64,000 bases of DNA from an uncultured Dorea sp. (GTDB taxonomy: Bacteria > Bacillota > Clostridia > Lachnospirales > Lachnospiraceae), in contig CANSCI010000003.1 of the NCBI GenBank assembly GCA_947645355.1, forward strand, positions 1 to 64,000. Reading direction: 5' to 3'. Under the pieces are notes generated by a model. It was not told the DNA's origin and did no database searches. It worked only from the letters and a program-made list of their open reading frames with translations. Shown piece after piece: positions 1-9,479 of this stretch (the stretch's first letter is position 1; each line of letters begins with the position of its first letter). A program made the position numbers and the translations under genes.

Positions 1-28
1 CCAAAAAGACAGGAGGCAGCAAAGAATC

Positions 29-583
29 ATGATCTATCTGACACTCGCATATGAATTTTTTAAGATCGGTCTTTTTTCCATCGGCGGAGGGATGGCCACC
101 CTTCCGTTCCTCATGGATCTGACTGCAAAATATGACTGGTTCACCGCCAGTGAGCTTGCAAATATGGTTGCCATCAGCGAGAGTACCCCCGGACCTGTGG
201 GCATCAACATGGCTACCTATGCCGGATACAACGCAGGCGGAGTCCCAGGCGCCATTGTGGCTACCCTGGCTTTGACTGCGCCGGCTCTGGTTATTATCGT
301 GATTATCGCAAGATTTCTGGAAAATTTCAGTGAAAACAACACGGTAAAGGCCGTCTTCTATGGCATACGGCCTACTGTCGCAGCACTGATCGGATATGCC
401 GTGTGGGAACTTTTGAAAATAGCCCTCGTAACTGCGACAGGAACCGTCCTGCAGATCAATTATATAAATCTGCTCATCTGCATCACTTTTTTCCTGCTGC
501 TGCAGATCAAAAAACTGGGGAAACTTCATCCTCTTGTCTGGATCATCGCCGGCGCCGCAGTCGGCATTGTCCTGAAAATGTGA
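29..583 (+). CDS. chromate transporter (ChrA family, short-chain subunit)
   Basis: ORF 184 aa; GLFSIGGGMATLPFL...ESTPGPVGINMATYAGY motif typical of ChrA; upstream RBS-like aggaggc. Confidence 0.9.
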   Translation: MIYLTLAYEFFKIGLFSIGGGMATLPFLMDLTAKYDWFTASELANMVAISESTPGPVGINMATYAGYNAGGVPGAIVATLALTAPALVIIVIIARFLENFSENNTVKAVFYGIRPTVAALIGYAVWELLKIALVTATGTVLQINYINLLICITFFLLLQIKKLGKLHPLVWIIAGAAVGIVLKM

Positions 584-658
584 CAGAGATTCACCGGCAG
601 TATCCCAGATAACATCCATGTACGCTGAATCGTCATATGACGCAGCTGCCGGCATAGA

Positions 659-1756
659 TTATGATAAGAGAAATTCGCTCATCACAGAATTGCTGACATC
701 AATCCCCCGCTCGCTGAGGCGCAGATATCCGTCTGCGTCTTTTAATAACCCCAGAGCGGTCAGCCTAAGAATCACAGCCCCATATATACTTTCCGGCGTA
801 CATCCAAATTGCTGTTCAAATACAGCCTTTGACACACCGGCTGTCTTCCGAAGCCCCAGGAACATGAATTCTTCCATCTGCTCCTCCCGGCTTAAATCTT
901 GCGGTTCCTCTCCCGTCGTCCATCTTCTGTTATTCATCAGAGAAGCAGCGCCTGCGCCTATCCCCAGATACTCGGCCCTCTCCCAGTAGCCCAGGTTATG
1001 ACGGCACTCACAGCCTTCTCTGGCATAATTGGATATCTCATAGCGGTGATACCCGTACTCTTCGAGGATCTCTTTCGTCCGGTAGTACATCAAACGCTCC
1101 TCGTCCTCATCCGGAAGCCTGTCGCCCTCACATCTTCCGTCCCCATATTTTTCAAAAAAAGGCGTTCCTTCTTCTATGATGAGGCTGTAAGCCGAGATAT
1201 GCTCCGGCTTAAGTTCTGCTACTGTCCGCAGCGTTCTCTCCCAGCTTCTCACTGTCTGTCCGGGGACAGCCGACATCAGATCTACATTTACATTGTGAAA
1301 CCCTGCTGCACGCACCAGATGCCAGGTGCAGAGAAATTCCTCAAAAGTATGGATCCTCCCAAGCCTCATAAGTTCCCCGTTATCCGCAGACTGCAGCCCG
1401 ATGCTTAAGCGGTTCACCCCTATACGCCGGTACGTCAAAAGCTTTTTCTCATCCACTGTCCCCGGGTTCATCTCTACGGTAATCTCCGCATCCGGTGCAA
1501 CAAAAAATGTATCCCTGACAGCAGCAAATACAGCCTCCATCTGTTCCGGCTCAAGGATAGACGGCGTACCTCCTCCCACAAAAATGCTGACAACGCGATA
1601 AGCCTCTGCAAGGTTTCCGAAGAAACGGATCTCCTCACAAAGGCTCTCGACATAACTCTGCCGCTCCTGCTCGGCGGCAGGAGCAGACAGAAAATCACAA
1701 TACTTACATTTACGGACACAAAACGGTATATGAACATACAATTCTAATGGTTTCAT
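659..1756 (-). CDS. hemW: radical SAM coproporphyrinogen III oxidase-like protein HemW
   Basis: YVHIPFCVRKCKYCDF radical SAM motif, GGGTPS, adjacent to lepA. Confidence 0.93.
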   Translation of the reverse strand: MKPLELYVHIPFCVRKCKYCDFLSAPAAEQERQSYVESLCEEIRFFGNLAEAYRVVSIFVGGGTPSILEPEQMEAVFAAVRDTFFVAPDAEITVEMNPGTVDEKKLLTYRRIGVNRLSIGLQSADNGELMRLGRIHTFEEFLCTWHLVRAAGFHNVNVDLMSAVPGQTVRSWERTLRTVAELKPEHISAYSLIIEEGTPFFEKYGDGRCEGDRLPDEDEERLMYYRTKEILEEYGYHRYEISNYAREGCECRHNLGYWERAEYLGIGAGAASLMNNRRWTTGEEPQDLSREEQMEEFMFLGLRKTAGVSKAVFEQQFGCTPESIYGAVILRLTALGLLKDADGYLRLSERGIDVSNSVMSEFLLS

Positions 1757-3571
1757 CTACTTATCATCCAACTTCAATACACTCATAAATGCTTTTTGCG
1801 GGATCTCTACATTTCCCACCTGGCGCATGCGCTTTTTGCCTTCCTTCTGCTTCTCAAGAAGCTTCTTTTTACGGGTGATGTCTCCTCCGTAACATTTGGC
1901 AAGCACATCCTTACGCATGGCCTTAACGGTCTCTCTGGCAATAATCTTGCTCCCGATGGCCGCCTGGATGGGAATCTCAAAAAGCTGTCTTGGAATCTCT
2001 TCTTTTAAACGCTCGCACATCCTGCGCCCCCGCTCATAAGCAGTCTGCGCGTGTACAATGAAGGAAAGGGCATCCACCTCTTCCTTATTGATCAGGATAT
2101 CAAGCTTCACAAGTTCTGAGCGCACATAGCCGTCCAATTCATAATCAAAGGACGCATAACCTCTGGAACGGGATTTTAAAGCGTCAAAGAAATCATAGAT
2201 GATCTCATTGAGCGGCAGGTGATACCGCAGCACCGCGCGGGTCTCCTCGATATACTCCATACCGTCATAGATTCCCCGCCGCTCCTGGCACAGATCCATA
2301 ATGGCCCCGATAAACTCAGAAGTCACCATGATCTCTGCCTTCACCACAGGCTCCTCCATATACTCAATCTCCGACGGATCCGGCAGATTGGACGGATTGG
2401 TAAGCTCGATCACCTCTCCGTTAGTTTTATATACTTTATAGATAACCCCCGGCGCTGTCGTGACCAGATCCAGGTTATACTCTCTCTCCAGACGTTCCTG
2501 AATAATCTCAAGGTGCAAAAGTCCGAGGAATCCGCAGCGGAATCCAAAGCCAAGGGCAATTGACGTCTCCGGCTCGAACTGGAGAGATGCGTCATTTAAC
2601 TGGAGCTTTTCCAGCGCGTCGCGAAGATCCGGATATTTCGCCCCGTCCGCCGGGTACATGCCGCAGTACACCATAGGATTGACCTTTTTATATCCGGGCA
2701 GCGGTTCCTCACACGGCTGCTCCGCGTTGGTGATCGTATCTCCCACACGGGTGTCCTTGACATTCTTAAGGCTGGCGGTAATGTAACCTACCATACCGGC
2801 GCCAAGTTCCTCACACGGAATAAACTGACCGGCGCCGAAATACCCTACCTCTACCACCTCGGCCCTCGCCCCGGTGGCCATCATAAGGATCGGCGTCCCT
2901 TTCTTTACTGTCCCTTCCTTGATCCTGCAAAATACGATCACGCCCTTATAAGAATCATAAAGAGAGTCAAAAATCAGTGCCTGAAGGGGCGCATCTGCAT
3001 CTCCGTCAGGAGCAGGTATCTTTTCTACGATCTGTTCCAGCACATTCTCCACATTCAGTCCGGTCTTGGCCGAGATCTGAGGCGCATCCATGGCCTCGAT
3101 ACCGATCACATCCTCAATCTCTGCCATCACACGCTCCGGCTCTGCGCTTGGAAGATCTATCTTATTGATCACAGGCATCACATCCAGATCGTGATCGAGC
3201 GCCAGATATACATTGGCAAGTGTCTGCGCCTCCACCCCCTGGGCCGCATCCACCACCAGGATTGCTCCGTCGCAGGCTGCCAGGCTCCGGGACACCTCAT
3301 AGTTAAAATCTACATGGCCCGGTGTGTCGATCAGGTTGAAGATATATTCTTCCCCGTCCTTTGCCCGGTACACAATGCGGACAGCCTGTGCCTTTATGGT
3401 AATGCCTCGTTCTCTTTCCAGTTCCATATTGTCCAGCACCTGGGACTGCATCTCCCGGCTGGTAAGAAGTCCCGTCATCTCGATAATACGGTCCGCCAAC
3501 GTAGACTTCCCATGATCAATATGTGCGATAATACAAAAATTTCTGATTTTCTTCTGATCTATTCCCGCCAC
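1757..3571 (-). CDS. lepA: elongation factor 4 (LepA)
   Basis: GTPase motifs [27 protein letters not shown]; LepA C-terminus [23 protein letters not shown]. Confidence 0.98.
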   Translation of the reverse strand: MAGIDQKKIRNFCIIAHIDHGKSTLADRIIEMTGLLTSREMQSQVLDNMELERERGITIKAQAVRIVYRAKDGEEYIFNLIDTPGHVDFNYEVSRSLAACDGAILVVDAAQGVEAQTLANVYLALDHDLDVMPVINKIDLPSAEPERVMAEIEDVIGIEAMDAPQISAKTGLNVENVLEQIVEKIPAPDGDADAPLQALIFDSLYDSYKGVIVFCRIKEGTVKKGTPILMMATGARAEVVEVGYFGAGQFIPCEELGAGMVGYITASLKNVKDTRVGDTITNAEQPCEEPLPGYKKVNPMVYCGMYPADGAKYPDLRDALEKLQLNDASLQFEPETSIALGFGFRCGFLGLLHLEIIQERLEREYNLDLVTTAPGVIYKVYKTNGEVIELTNPSNLPDPSEIEYMEEPVVKAEIMVTSEFIGAIMDLCQERRGIYDGMEYIEETRAVLRYHLPLNEIIYDFFDALKSRSRGYASFDYELDGYVRSELVKLDILINKEEVDALSFIVHAQTAYERGRRMCERLKEEIPRQLFEIPIQAAIGSKIIARETVKAMRKDVLAKCYGGDITRKKKLLEKQKEGKKRMRQVGNVEIPQKAFMSVLKLDDK

Positions 3572-3635
3572 TTACGTTCTTCCCCTTAATCATATATATG
3601 TTTTTTGTTGCTGCATTTTTTCTCTGTACAGTATA

Positions 3636-4616
3636 TCATGGGGTACTGTACTTTACAATGAAAAGTTCTACTCCCATCATATCCCCCAAGCGCCCTGTTT
3701 TCACCAGTTCCTCCGTCTGGGCAGCTTCTTCCATGATGGCTCTTAATTCGGTGCCTTTAAAAGCCCTGCACTGCTCCATATACTTGCCCGCCGCAAACGG
3801 ATGCAGCCCGGCATCTTTGGCGATCCTGGCTCTGTCATATCCTTTCTGCGACAGGTCTTTTACATGCAGCAGCAGCTTAAACTGGCGGCTCAGAAGATAC
3901 AGGATCCGCATAGGCGGCTCCTTCAGTGCCAGCAGGTCATAGTAGTAGTCAAGCGCCTTCTTCTGGCGCTTTGCCGCCACCGCCTCAATCATGTCAAAGA
4001 TCTTGTTGGTGATCTGCGTCGTACAGATGGCATCAATGTCCTGCACGGTGATCTCTTCCTCCCCGAGCGTATAGGCAAACAGCTTTTCCAGTTCCCTGCT
4101 GATGTTCTCCATATCTGTGCCGACCTTGGAGATCAGATACTTAGCCGCCGCCTCCTTAATCTTTTTTCCTTCCTTTTTGACATTTCCTCCGATCCAGTAG
4201 AGCAACGTCTTTTCATCCTGGCGGGATAACTCCGTGACCCGTCCCTTTGCTTTCACGGCCTTATACATCTTCCCCCGTTTGTCCACCTCATTTTCTACGA
4301 AAACAAAACAGACCGTCTCCGGCAGGCTCTTCATATAATCTGCCAGCTCCGGCGAGGCATTTTTAAAAAACCCCGAATTCTCCACCACGATCAGCCTGTG
4401 CTCCGCAAAAAACGGCATCGTCTCGGCAAGGTCGATCAATTCCTCCGCCCGGATGCCTTTCCCCTCATAATAGGCATAATTCACCGTGTCATCCTCCGGG
4501 AGGATGGCACGGGACAATTTGTTTTTATATTGTTTTTTCAGATAGGACTCCTCCCCGCAGAGAAGGTAGACCTGTTTCAGATTCCCGCTCTTGATATCTT
4601 CGTTTAAACCTTTCAT
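3636..4616 (-). CDS. holA: DNA polymerase III subunit delta
   Basis: YLLCGEESYLKKQYKN start, HolA-like length and layout. Confidence 0.9.
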   Translation of the reverse strand: MKGLNEDIKSGNLKQVYLLCGEESYLKKQYKNKLSRAILPEDDTVNYAYYEGKGIRAEELIDLAETMPFFAEHRLIVVENSGFFKNASPELADYMKSLPETVCFVFVENEVDKRGKMYKAVKAKGRVTELSRQDEKTLLYWIGGNVKKEGKKIKEAAAKYLISKVGTDMENISRELEKLFAYTLGEEEITVQDIDAICTTQITNKIFDMIEAVAAKRQKKALDYYYDLLALKEPPMRILYLLSRQFKLLLHVKDLSQKGYDRARIAKDAGLHPFAAGKYMEQCRAFKGTELRAIMEEAAQTEELVKTGRLGDMMGVELFIVKYSTP

Positions 4617-4704
4617 ATGTTCCCCGCCTTAGTCTTTATGTAAAGAGTATAACGGATTTTACTTATGATGTCCATTTATTTGCATAACCCAGACTCACCT
4701 TCCT

Positions 4705-5472
4705 TTACAGTAAAATCATCTTTCCTATAATCTCCTGGTAAAACTCCTCCCTGTCCCCACTTCTCCTCAAATCCTCCAGGATCTTCCCATCCTTCAAAAA
4801 TATAATCCGGCGGCAGCAGCTTGCAATCTGCGGGTCGTGGGTAACGATCAGAACCGTCTTTTTTGTTTCCCGGTTGATGCCTGCCAGTGTTTCTATGACA
4901 AGACCGGAAGACCTGGAATCCAAATTTCCGGTAGGTTCATCTGCCAGTATCAGCTGCGGATCCATGACCATGGCCCTGCAGATGGCCGTTCTCTGCTTCT
5001 CCCCGCCGGACAGGGCATATGGTTTCTTATCAAGCAGCGGAAGCAGGCCGAATCTCTCTGCAATCTCGGAAACCTTACGCAGGCTTTTCTCATGGTCATC
5101 TTCATTTAAGATCAACGGCAGCATAATATTTTCCCTCACTGAAAGACTGTCCATAAGATGAAAATCCTGAAAAACGAATGCCAGCTCCTCCCTCCGTATC
5201 CGGGCAAGCGCATCCCCGCGCAGCCTGCATGTATCCACGCCATTGTAAAAAACCATTCCCTTATCCGGCCGCAGCAGCATTCCCAGTGTTTTAAGCAATG
5301 TAGTCTTTCCACACCCGGAACGCCCCATAATTGCCGCAAATTCCCCGGGTTCCACATGAAAATCAAGACTCTTCAGCACAGGATAGACGATCTTCTCTTT
5401 GCCAAAGGCGGCATGATAGCTTTTTTCCAACTCTTTTACCTCTAAAATATACTGTTCTTTGCCATTACTCAT
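4705..5472 (-). CDS. ABC transporter ATP-binding protein (MacB/LolD type)
   Basis: Walker A GRSGCGKTT, LSGGEKQR signature, LADEPTGNLD; start chosen inside ORF 4705..5529. Confidence 0.92.
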   Translation of the reverse strand: MSNGKEQYILEVKELEKSYHAAFGKEKIVYPVLKSLDFHVEPGEFAAIMGRSGCGKTTLLKTLGMLLRPDKGMVFYNGVDTCRLRGDALARIRREELAFVFQDFHLMDSLSVRENIMLPLILNEDDHEKSLRKVSEIAERFGLLPLLDKKPYALSGGEKQRTAICRAMVMDPQLILADEPTGNLDSRSSGLVIETLAGINRETKKTVLIVTHDPQIASCCRRIIFLKDGKILEDLRRSGDREEFYQEIIGKMILL

Positions 5473-5884
5473 CTTCATTCCCCTTCCTGATCCTCCTGAT
5501 CTGTCTGCCTGCAAGAAATATAATGACAATCACAAAGATCACTATGATTCCGCCAGATAAAGCCAGCACACCCAGTATGTACCGAATATTCCAGAAACTC
5601 TCCATTTCTTTTAAATATATCTTCTGCATCATAAACAAAAGCGATAAACCAACCCCAAACAAAACGGAAATCATACCCGGAACTGCAATCTCTCTTTTGA
5701 TTCCTCCCGCCTGTTTTTTATCCGATATTCCAAACTGCACATACAGCTTATTCTTTTGTTCCAATTGTTCAAAATCGTTCTCTGCCTTAAGCCCAAGGAT
5801 AAAGAGTGTACATACAAGCAATATCATGATATTGATCCCGTTTATCACAGCGTGAAACATCCTGCTGCGCTGATCCGCTTTCAT
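5465..5884 (-). CDS. FtsX-like permease, C-terminal membrane part (split gene)
   Basis: 140-aa ORF with TM segments directly downstream of the permease ORF in a different frame, TGATG overlap. Confidence 0.65.
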   Translation of the reverse strand: MKADQRSRMFHAVINGINIMILLVCTLFILGLKAENDFEQLEQKNKLYVQFGISDKKQAGGIKREIAVPGMISVLFGVGLSLLFMMQKIYLKEMESFWNIRYILGVLALSGGIIVIFVIVIIFLAGRQIRRIRKGNEDE

Positions 5885-7416
5885 CAAAATTCTTTTTTAT
5901 AGATAAGATTTCCGCCCTCTGAGCTAAAGAAATTCGTCTGGCTGTGCTGCTTTGCATAAGAATATATTCTCTTTGCAGCTGTCTGATAATGATCCGGGAT
6001 CTGCATCATTACCGCCAGATCGGATCCTTCTGCCTTTTCGCATACTCCGGCATAATACTCATCCGAAAAAACGACTATATTTTCCTGGTTAGACGCACTT
6101 AGGACACCTGTCAGGATACGATTCTCACAACCTATTATTTTGTAGCTATCCTCAAACTGTCTGCCCGGTATAATATTATCCTGAACATAGAGCCACAGGT
6201 CATTTCTGGCGCACCCGATATAAATATGCGGCGTCTCTGCATTATAATCAATCCCCAGGGAATTTCTGTCTGCCCTGTTCCTCTGATATACGACGAAAAT
6301 CTCACGATCCTTCAGATCAAGATGTCTGCCCGTCCACGCTTCATATGCAGAAGCCGAAATTGCCGTCTGCTCTGCAAAATCACCTGTGGATACCCGAATG
6401 CAGGGCTGCGTCTTTATTTCCACACCATAATCCACCTCCAGCTGGTCCAAAAATTCCTGATCGTCTTTATTGGCCATCCATACAAGATCATACGGGAAAT
6501 CCTCGGGAGCCGTCACCGGAACATTGTCCAGCAGCGACACAAAAAATGAAAACCCTATCACAAACAAAAAGGCAGCCATCACAAAGGACATATTAATATT
6601 GTAAAAAAATTGCTGATACCAGTGATCCAGCCAAAGAATCTTTTTATAGTATACCCTTTGATTTCTTTCAAGCCTGTCAAAATAATTTCCGCTCATTGCC
6701 GCCATAAGCAGAAACAGCCCTGCAAGTGCGGCTGTCGACGGCACCGATTCAGCCCCTTTTCCCCAGTAAAGACCCATATTCACAAAAGAAACTGCTATGA
6801 GGACAGGGCCGGCACATTGGACCAAAAAATGTCTTTTATAACTTTTACCTCCCCTTCGTCCTAAAGTCATAAGCGCATCTATGCCCAGACAGGCAATCGT
6901 CTCATCGAAAAATATAAATATAATAATATAGGTAACTATCTGCGCGATCACCACCATGCACCAGGGTGATATCCCATAATACAGATCGGCTGCCAGATCT
7001 GGAAAGACTCTCAACAAACCATATTTCAAAAGGCCGGAAAACAATACTCCCAACAAAACCCCGATCCCCAGGGAGAGCACAAAGACTCCTCCATACTCAC
7101 AGGCAATAAACATATACTTATGTTTCTTCTTCATGCCCAGGCTCTCCAGCGCTGCATAGTCACCGGCCCGCTTCCTGATATAGGACAAAAAAACCAGAAT
7201 CATCAAAAACAGCAGCAGTTCATAGGTGAGAAAAAACATTTCCGCCATGAGCTCTGCCTCCAGGTATTCAGAAAGGCGGCCATTGACCATCAATGACAGA
7301 TATTCCCACAATGCCGACACTGCAAATGTAATAGAAACCTGAAAAACCCCGCATAGTGCCACTATGAAATAATTATTTCTCCTATTCCAGAGACCCTTTA
7401 AAAAAATCCTGCCCAT
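5884..7416 (-). CDS. FtsX-like ABC transporter permease, N-terminal part
   Basis: MGRIFLKGLWNRRNNYFIVALCG..., TM segments, RKRAGDYAALESLGMKKKHKYMFIACEYGGVF typical of FtsX permeases; start chosen at internal Met. Confidence 0.8.
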   Translation of the reverse strand: MGRIFLKGLWNRRNNYFIVALCGVFQVSITFAVSALWEYLSLMVNGRLSEYLEAELMAEMFFLTYELLLFLMILVFLSYIRKRAGDYAALESLGMKKKHKYMFIACEYGGVFVLSLGIGVLLGVLFSGLLKYGLLRVFPDLAADLYYGISPWCMVVIAQIVTYIIIFIFFDETIACLGIDALMTLGRRGGKSYKRHFLVQCAGPVLIAVSFVNMGLYWGKGAESVPSTAALAGLFLLMAAMSGNYFDRLERNQRVYYKKILWLDHWYQQFFYNINMSFVMAAFLFVIGFSFFVSLLDNVPVTAPEDFPYDLVWMANKDDQEFLDQLEVDYGVEIKTQPCIRVSTGDFAEQTAISASAYEAWTGRHLDLKDREIFVVYQRNRADRNSLGIDYNAETPHIYIGCARNDLWLYVQDNIIPGRQFEDSYKIIGCENRILTGVLSASNQENIVVFSDEYYAGVCEKAEGSDLAVMMQIPDHYQTAAKRIYSYAKQHSQTNFFSSEGGNLIYKKEF

Positions 7417-7471
7417 AATACCTGCCCCCTTTACAGCAGCTTTCCTCTGCCAATCAACTATAGCAGCAGAA

Positions 7472-7684
7472 TCATTTGCTCTTGTCCTCAAAAATAAAGA
7501 TTTCTTCCACCGGACGTCCAAATACCTTCGCTATATCCATAGCCAGCTTCAGCGACGGATTATACTTTCCATTCTCCAGCTTCCCGATGGTTTCCCTGCG
7601 AACTCCTACCATCTCGGCAAGCTCTGCCTGCTGCAGGTTCATCTCCTTGCGGAATTCATGCATTCTTGTTTTTAATTCCGGCAT
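7472..7684 (-). CDS. XRE-family helix-turn-helix regulator
   Basis: [52 protein letters not shown]. Confidence 0.95.
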   Translation of the reverse strand: MPELKTRMHEFRKEMNLQQAELAEMVGVRRETIGKLENGKYNPSLKLAMDIAKVFGRPVEEIFIFEDKSK

Positions 7685-7687
7685 TGC

Positions 7688-8239
7688 TTACTCCCTCTCC
7701 AATCTCTTAAAATGTATACCTGTAATCAAATCTGACACTCCAATCAAAATAAAAAAGGCTGGTGCAAAAAGATTTCCCCATTCGATATGGATCGGCATTG
7801 CCCTAATGATGCTCGCAATAACCCATACAGAAAGGCATATATTCTGCATCCATATCTGTGTCAAAGCTTTCGCCTTTGTAAGGTTGCCGATAGACATCTC
7901 ATCATCACTTTCTGTTGAACCTAATTCTACCCTTAAAAGGAGGAAGCAGGCAAAGATAAAGAGAACCATACTTATATTCTGACAGACAGAATTTTGAGGG
8001 ATCTCAAAGATTCCTGCACTGATCCATACAATTCCATGTCCGATCCTGCTATATCTGTTTTGTGTGAGGATAGGCATCGGTTTATCTGTGGGCTTGCTGT
8101 CCGCCTCCTCCCTGCTTTTTTCACTTGCATGATTTTCATGCATCTGATTTTCATTCATGATTCGAGGTTTAATATCTACCTTTTCGTTCATGTTTTCATT
8201 AATTTTCTCACTCCTGATTTTCTCACTTATATCGCTCAT
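7688..8239 (-). CDS. hypothetical membrane protein
   Basis: ORF with hydrophilic N-terminus and about four predicted TM stretches; RBS ggaggtgc upstream. Confidence 0.75.
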   Translation of the reverse strand: MSDISEKIRSEKINENMNEKVDIKPRIMNENQMHENHASEKSREEADSKPTDKPMPILTQNRYSRIGHGIVWISAGIFEIPQNSVCQNISMVLFIFACFLLLRVELGSTESDDEMSIGNLTKAKALTQIWMQNICLSVWVIASIIRAMPIHIEWGNLFAPAFFILIGVSDLITGIHFKRLERE

Positions 8240-8253
8240 ATCTGCACCTCCAT

Positions 8254-8289
8254 GTGATATATTTATCTCCTATGAGTTAAATATATCAC
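8254..8289. promoter_or_regulatory. inverted repeat GTGATATATTTA-N12-TAAATATATCAC, candidate operator overlapping the -10
   Basis: 12/12 arm match read directly; lies just upstream of the 8239 start codon. Confidence 0.75.
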
Positions 8290-8308
8290 TCATCACCCAA
8301 TATGTCAA
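8280..8308 (-). promoter_or_regulatory. sigma-A type promoter TTGACA-N17-TATATT
   Basis: Consensus -35 and near-consensus -10 with 17-bp spacer on minus strand. Confidence 0.75.
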
Positions 8309-8545
8309 TACGAATGTGAGAAATACATCACATTTCATGCGCCACCTTTGTTACTTTGTCAATTCCTCTTCGGGAAAAGATTCAGTTTTAGCAATTGCTT
8401 TCTTTATAATGCTAAATCTGGCATTTTTCGCTAAACCTGAAAAAAGCATGGAAATCTTCCCGGACTGCCATGCCTTTCTTACTTTTTTAATTTCACAAAA
8501 GTCATCTGACTCTATACTAATCTAATAGAATCCGTATGCCCTACA

Positions 8546-8995
8546 CTACATCCAATTCCTGATCTCTTCCTCTGTCACTCCATTTGCATTTAAAGGCTTA
8601 TGCCACTTAGCTTCCGGATACAATTTCTTTAGCTTTACAGCAAGTTTCATCGGTTTTGTAGAGCCGCTTGTGGTAAATACCGCCGCATGTTTCCCCTTTA
8701 AATCCAACATATCCAACAATGTCAAAACTACACTCGGTACAAATCCACACCAGATCGGACAGCCGATCAGAAGACGGTCATATTTTTGTATGTTGGGTAT
8801 CTCCATTGCAAGCGCCGGACGCGCTTTTGTAAAGATCTCTTTTATAGATGTCAATACCGTCTTCCCATAGGACATCTCATAAAGCTTTTCCGGCTTAATC
8901 TCCACTAAGTCAGCCTTTTTTATCCCCGCAATCTTTAAAGCAGCCGCCTTAGTTGTTCCTGTTTTCGAAAAATAAATCACTAATGTATCCATATC
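8546..8995 (-). CDS. flavodoxin-like protein
   Basis: MDTLVIYFSKTGTTKAAALKIA flavodoxin FMN-binding start; GCPIWCGFVPS. Confidence 0.88.
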   Translation of the reverse strand, partial: DMDTLVIYFSKTGTTKAAALKIAGIKKADLVEIKPEKLYEMSYGKTVLTSIKEIFTKARPALAMEIPNIQKYDRLLIGCPIWCGFVPSVVLTLLDMLDLKGKHAAVFTTSGSTKPMKLAVKLKKLYPEAKWHKPLNANGVTEEEIRNWM

Positions 8996-9350
8996 AAAAT
9001 CTCCTTCCACATTTCAGAATATTCTCTACCCCGTCGTCTTCAAGATCATCTTCATATCTGGTATACTCGATCTGCTTCAATGCCTCCTTACATGCCCTCT
9101 CCAGATCTCCGTCATGGGCATATTTTACTTCTATGATGATCCCCATATCTCCGGTATCCGGTTCCGCAAGGATATCTGCATAGCCTTCTCCCATTTCCCT
9201 GTTGGAGGAAATCCCCCACCGTGTTTTCACCCCTAAGATTCCAGGCAGAACACCATGATAAAAGCAGACACTTGGAGTCTGTCTTTTAGACTCCTTAGTG
9301 GTCGCTTTCCCTGTGGGCAAGTTTTCTTTCATGTCTGTTCTTACGGCCAT
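8994..9350 (-). pseudogene. truncated PD-(D/E)XK nuclease / AAA-ATPase-like (DUF1703 type) C-terminal remnant
   Basis: FYHGVLPGILG...SNREMGEGYADILAEP...GIIIEVKYA...ACKEALKQIEYTRY resembles the C-terminal domain only; ATPase part absent. Confidence 0.65.
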
Positions 9351-9479
9351 ATCACGGATACTGATGGTCTTCCTTAAATATTCCTATAATAATTTATTTT
9401 CAAATACATTATAACAACTAAACAGCGGCATTTCCACAGAAATTTCGATACATAGCTCCCCTTTTTCAATCTATCTTTG

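Noticed and set aside
1-54. Possible C-terminus of an upstream ChrA partner (PKRQEAAKNHDLSDTRI*)
   Set aside because: Only 17 codons visible and frame overlaps the annotated start; cannot be supported from this window.
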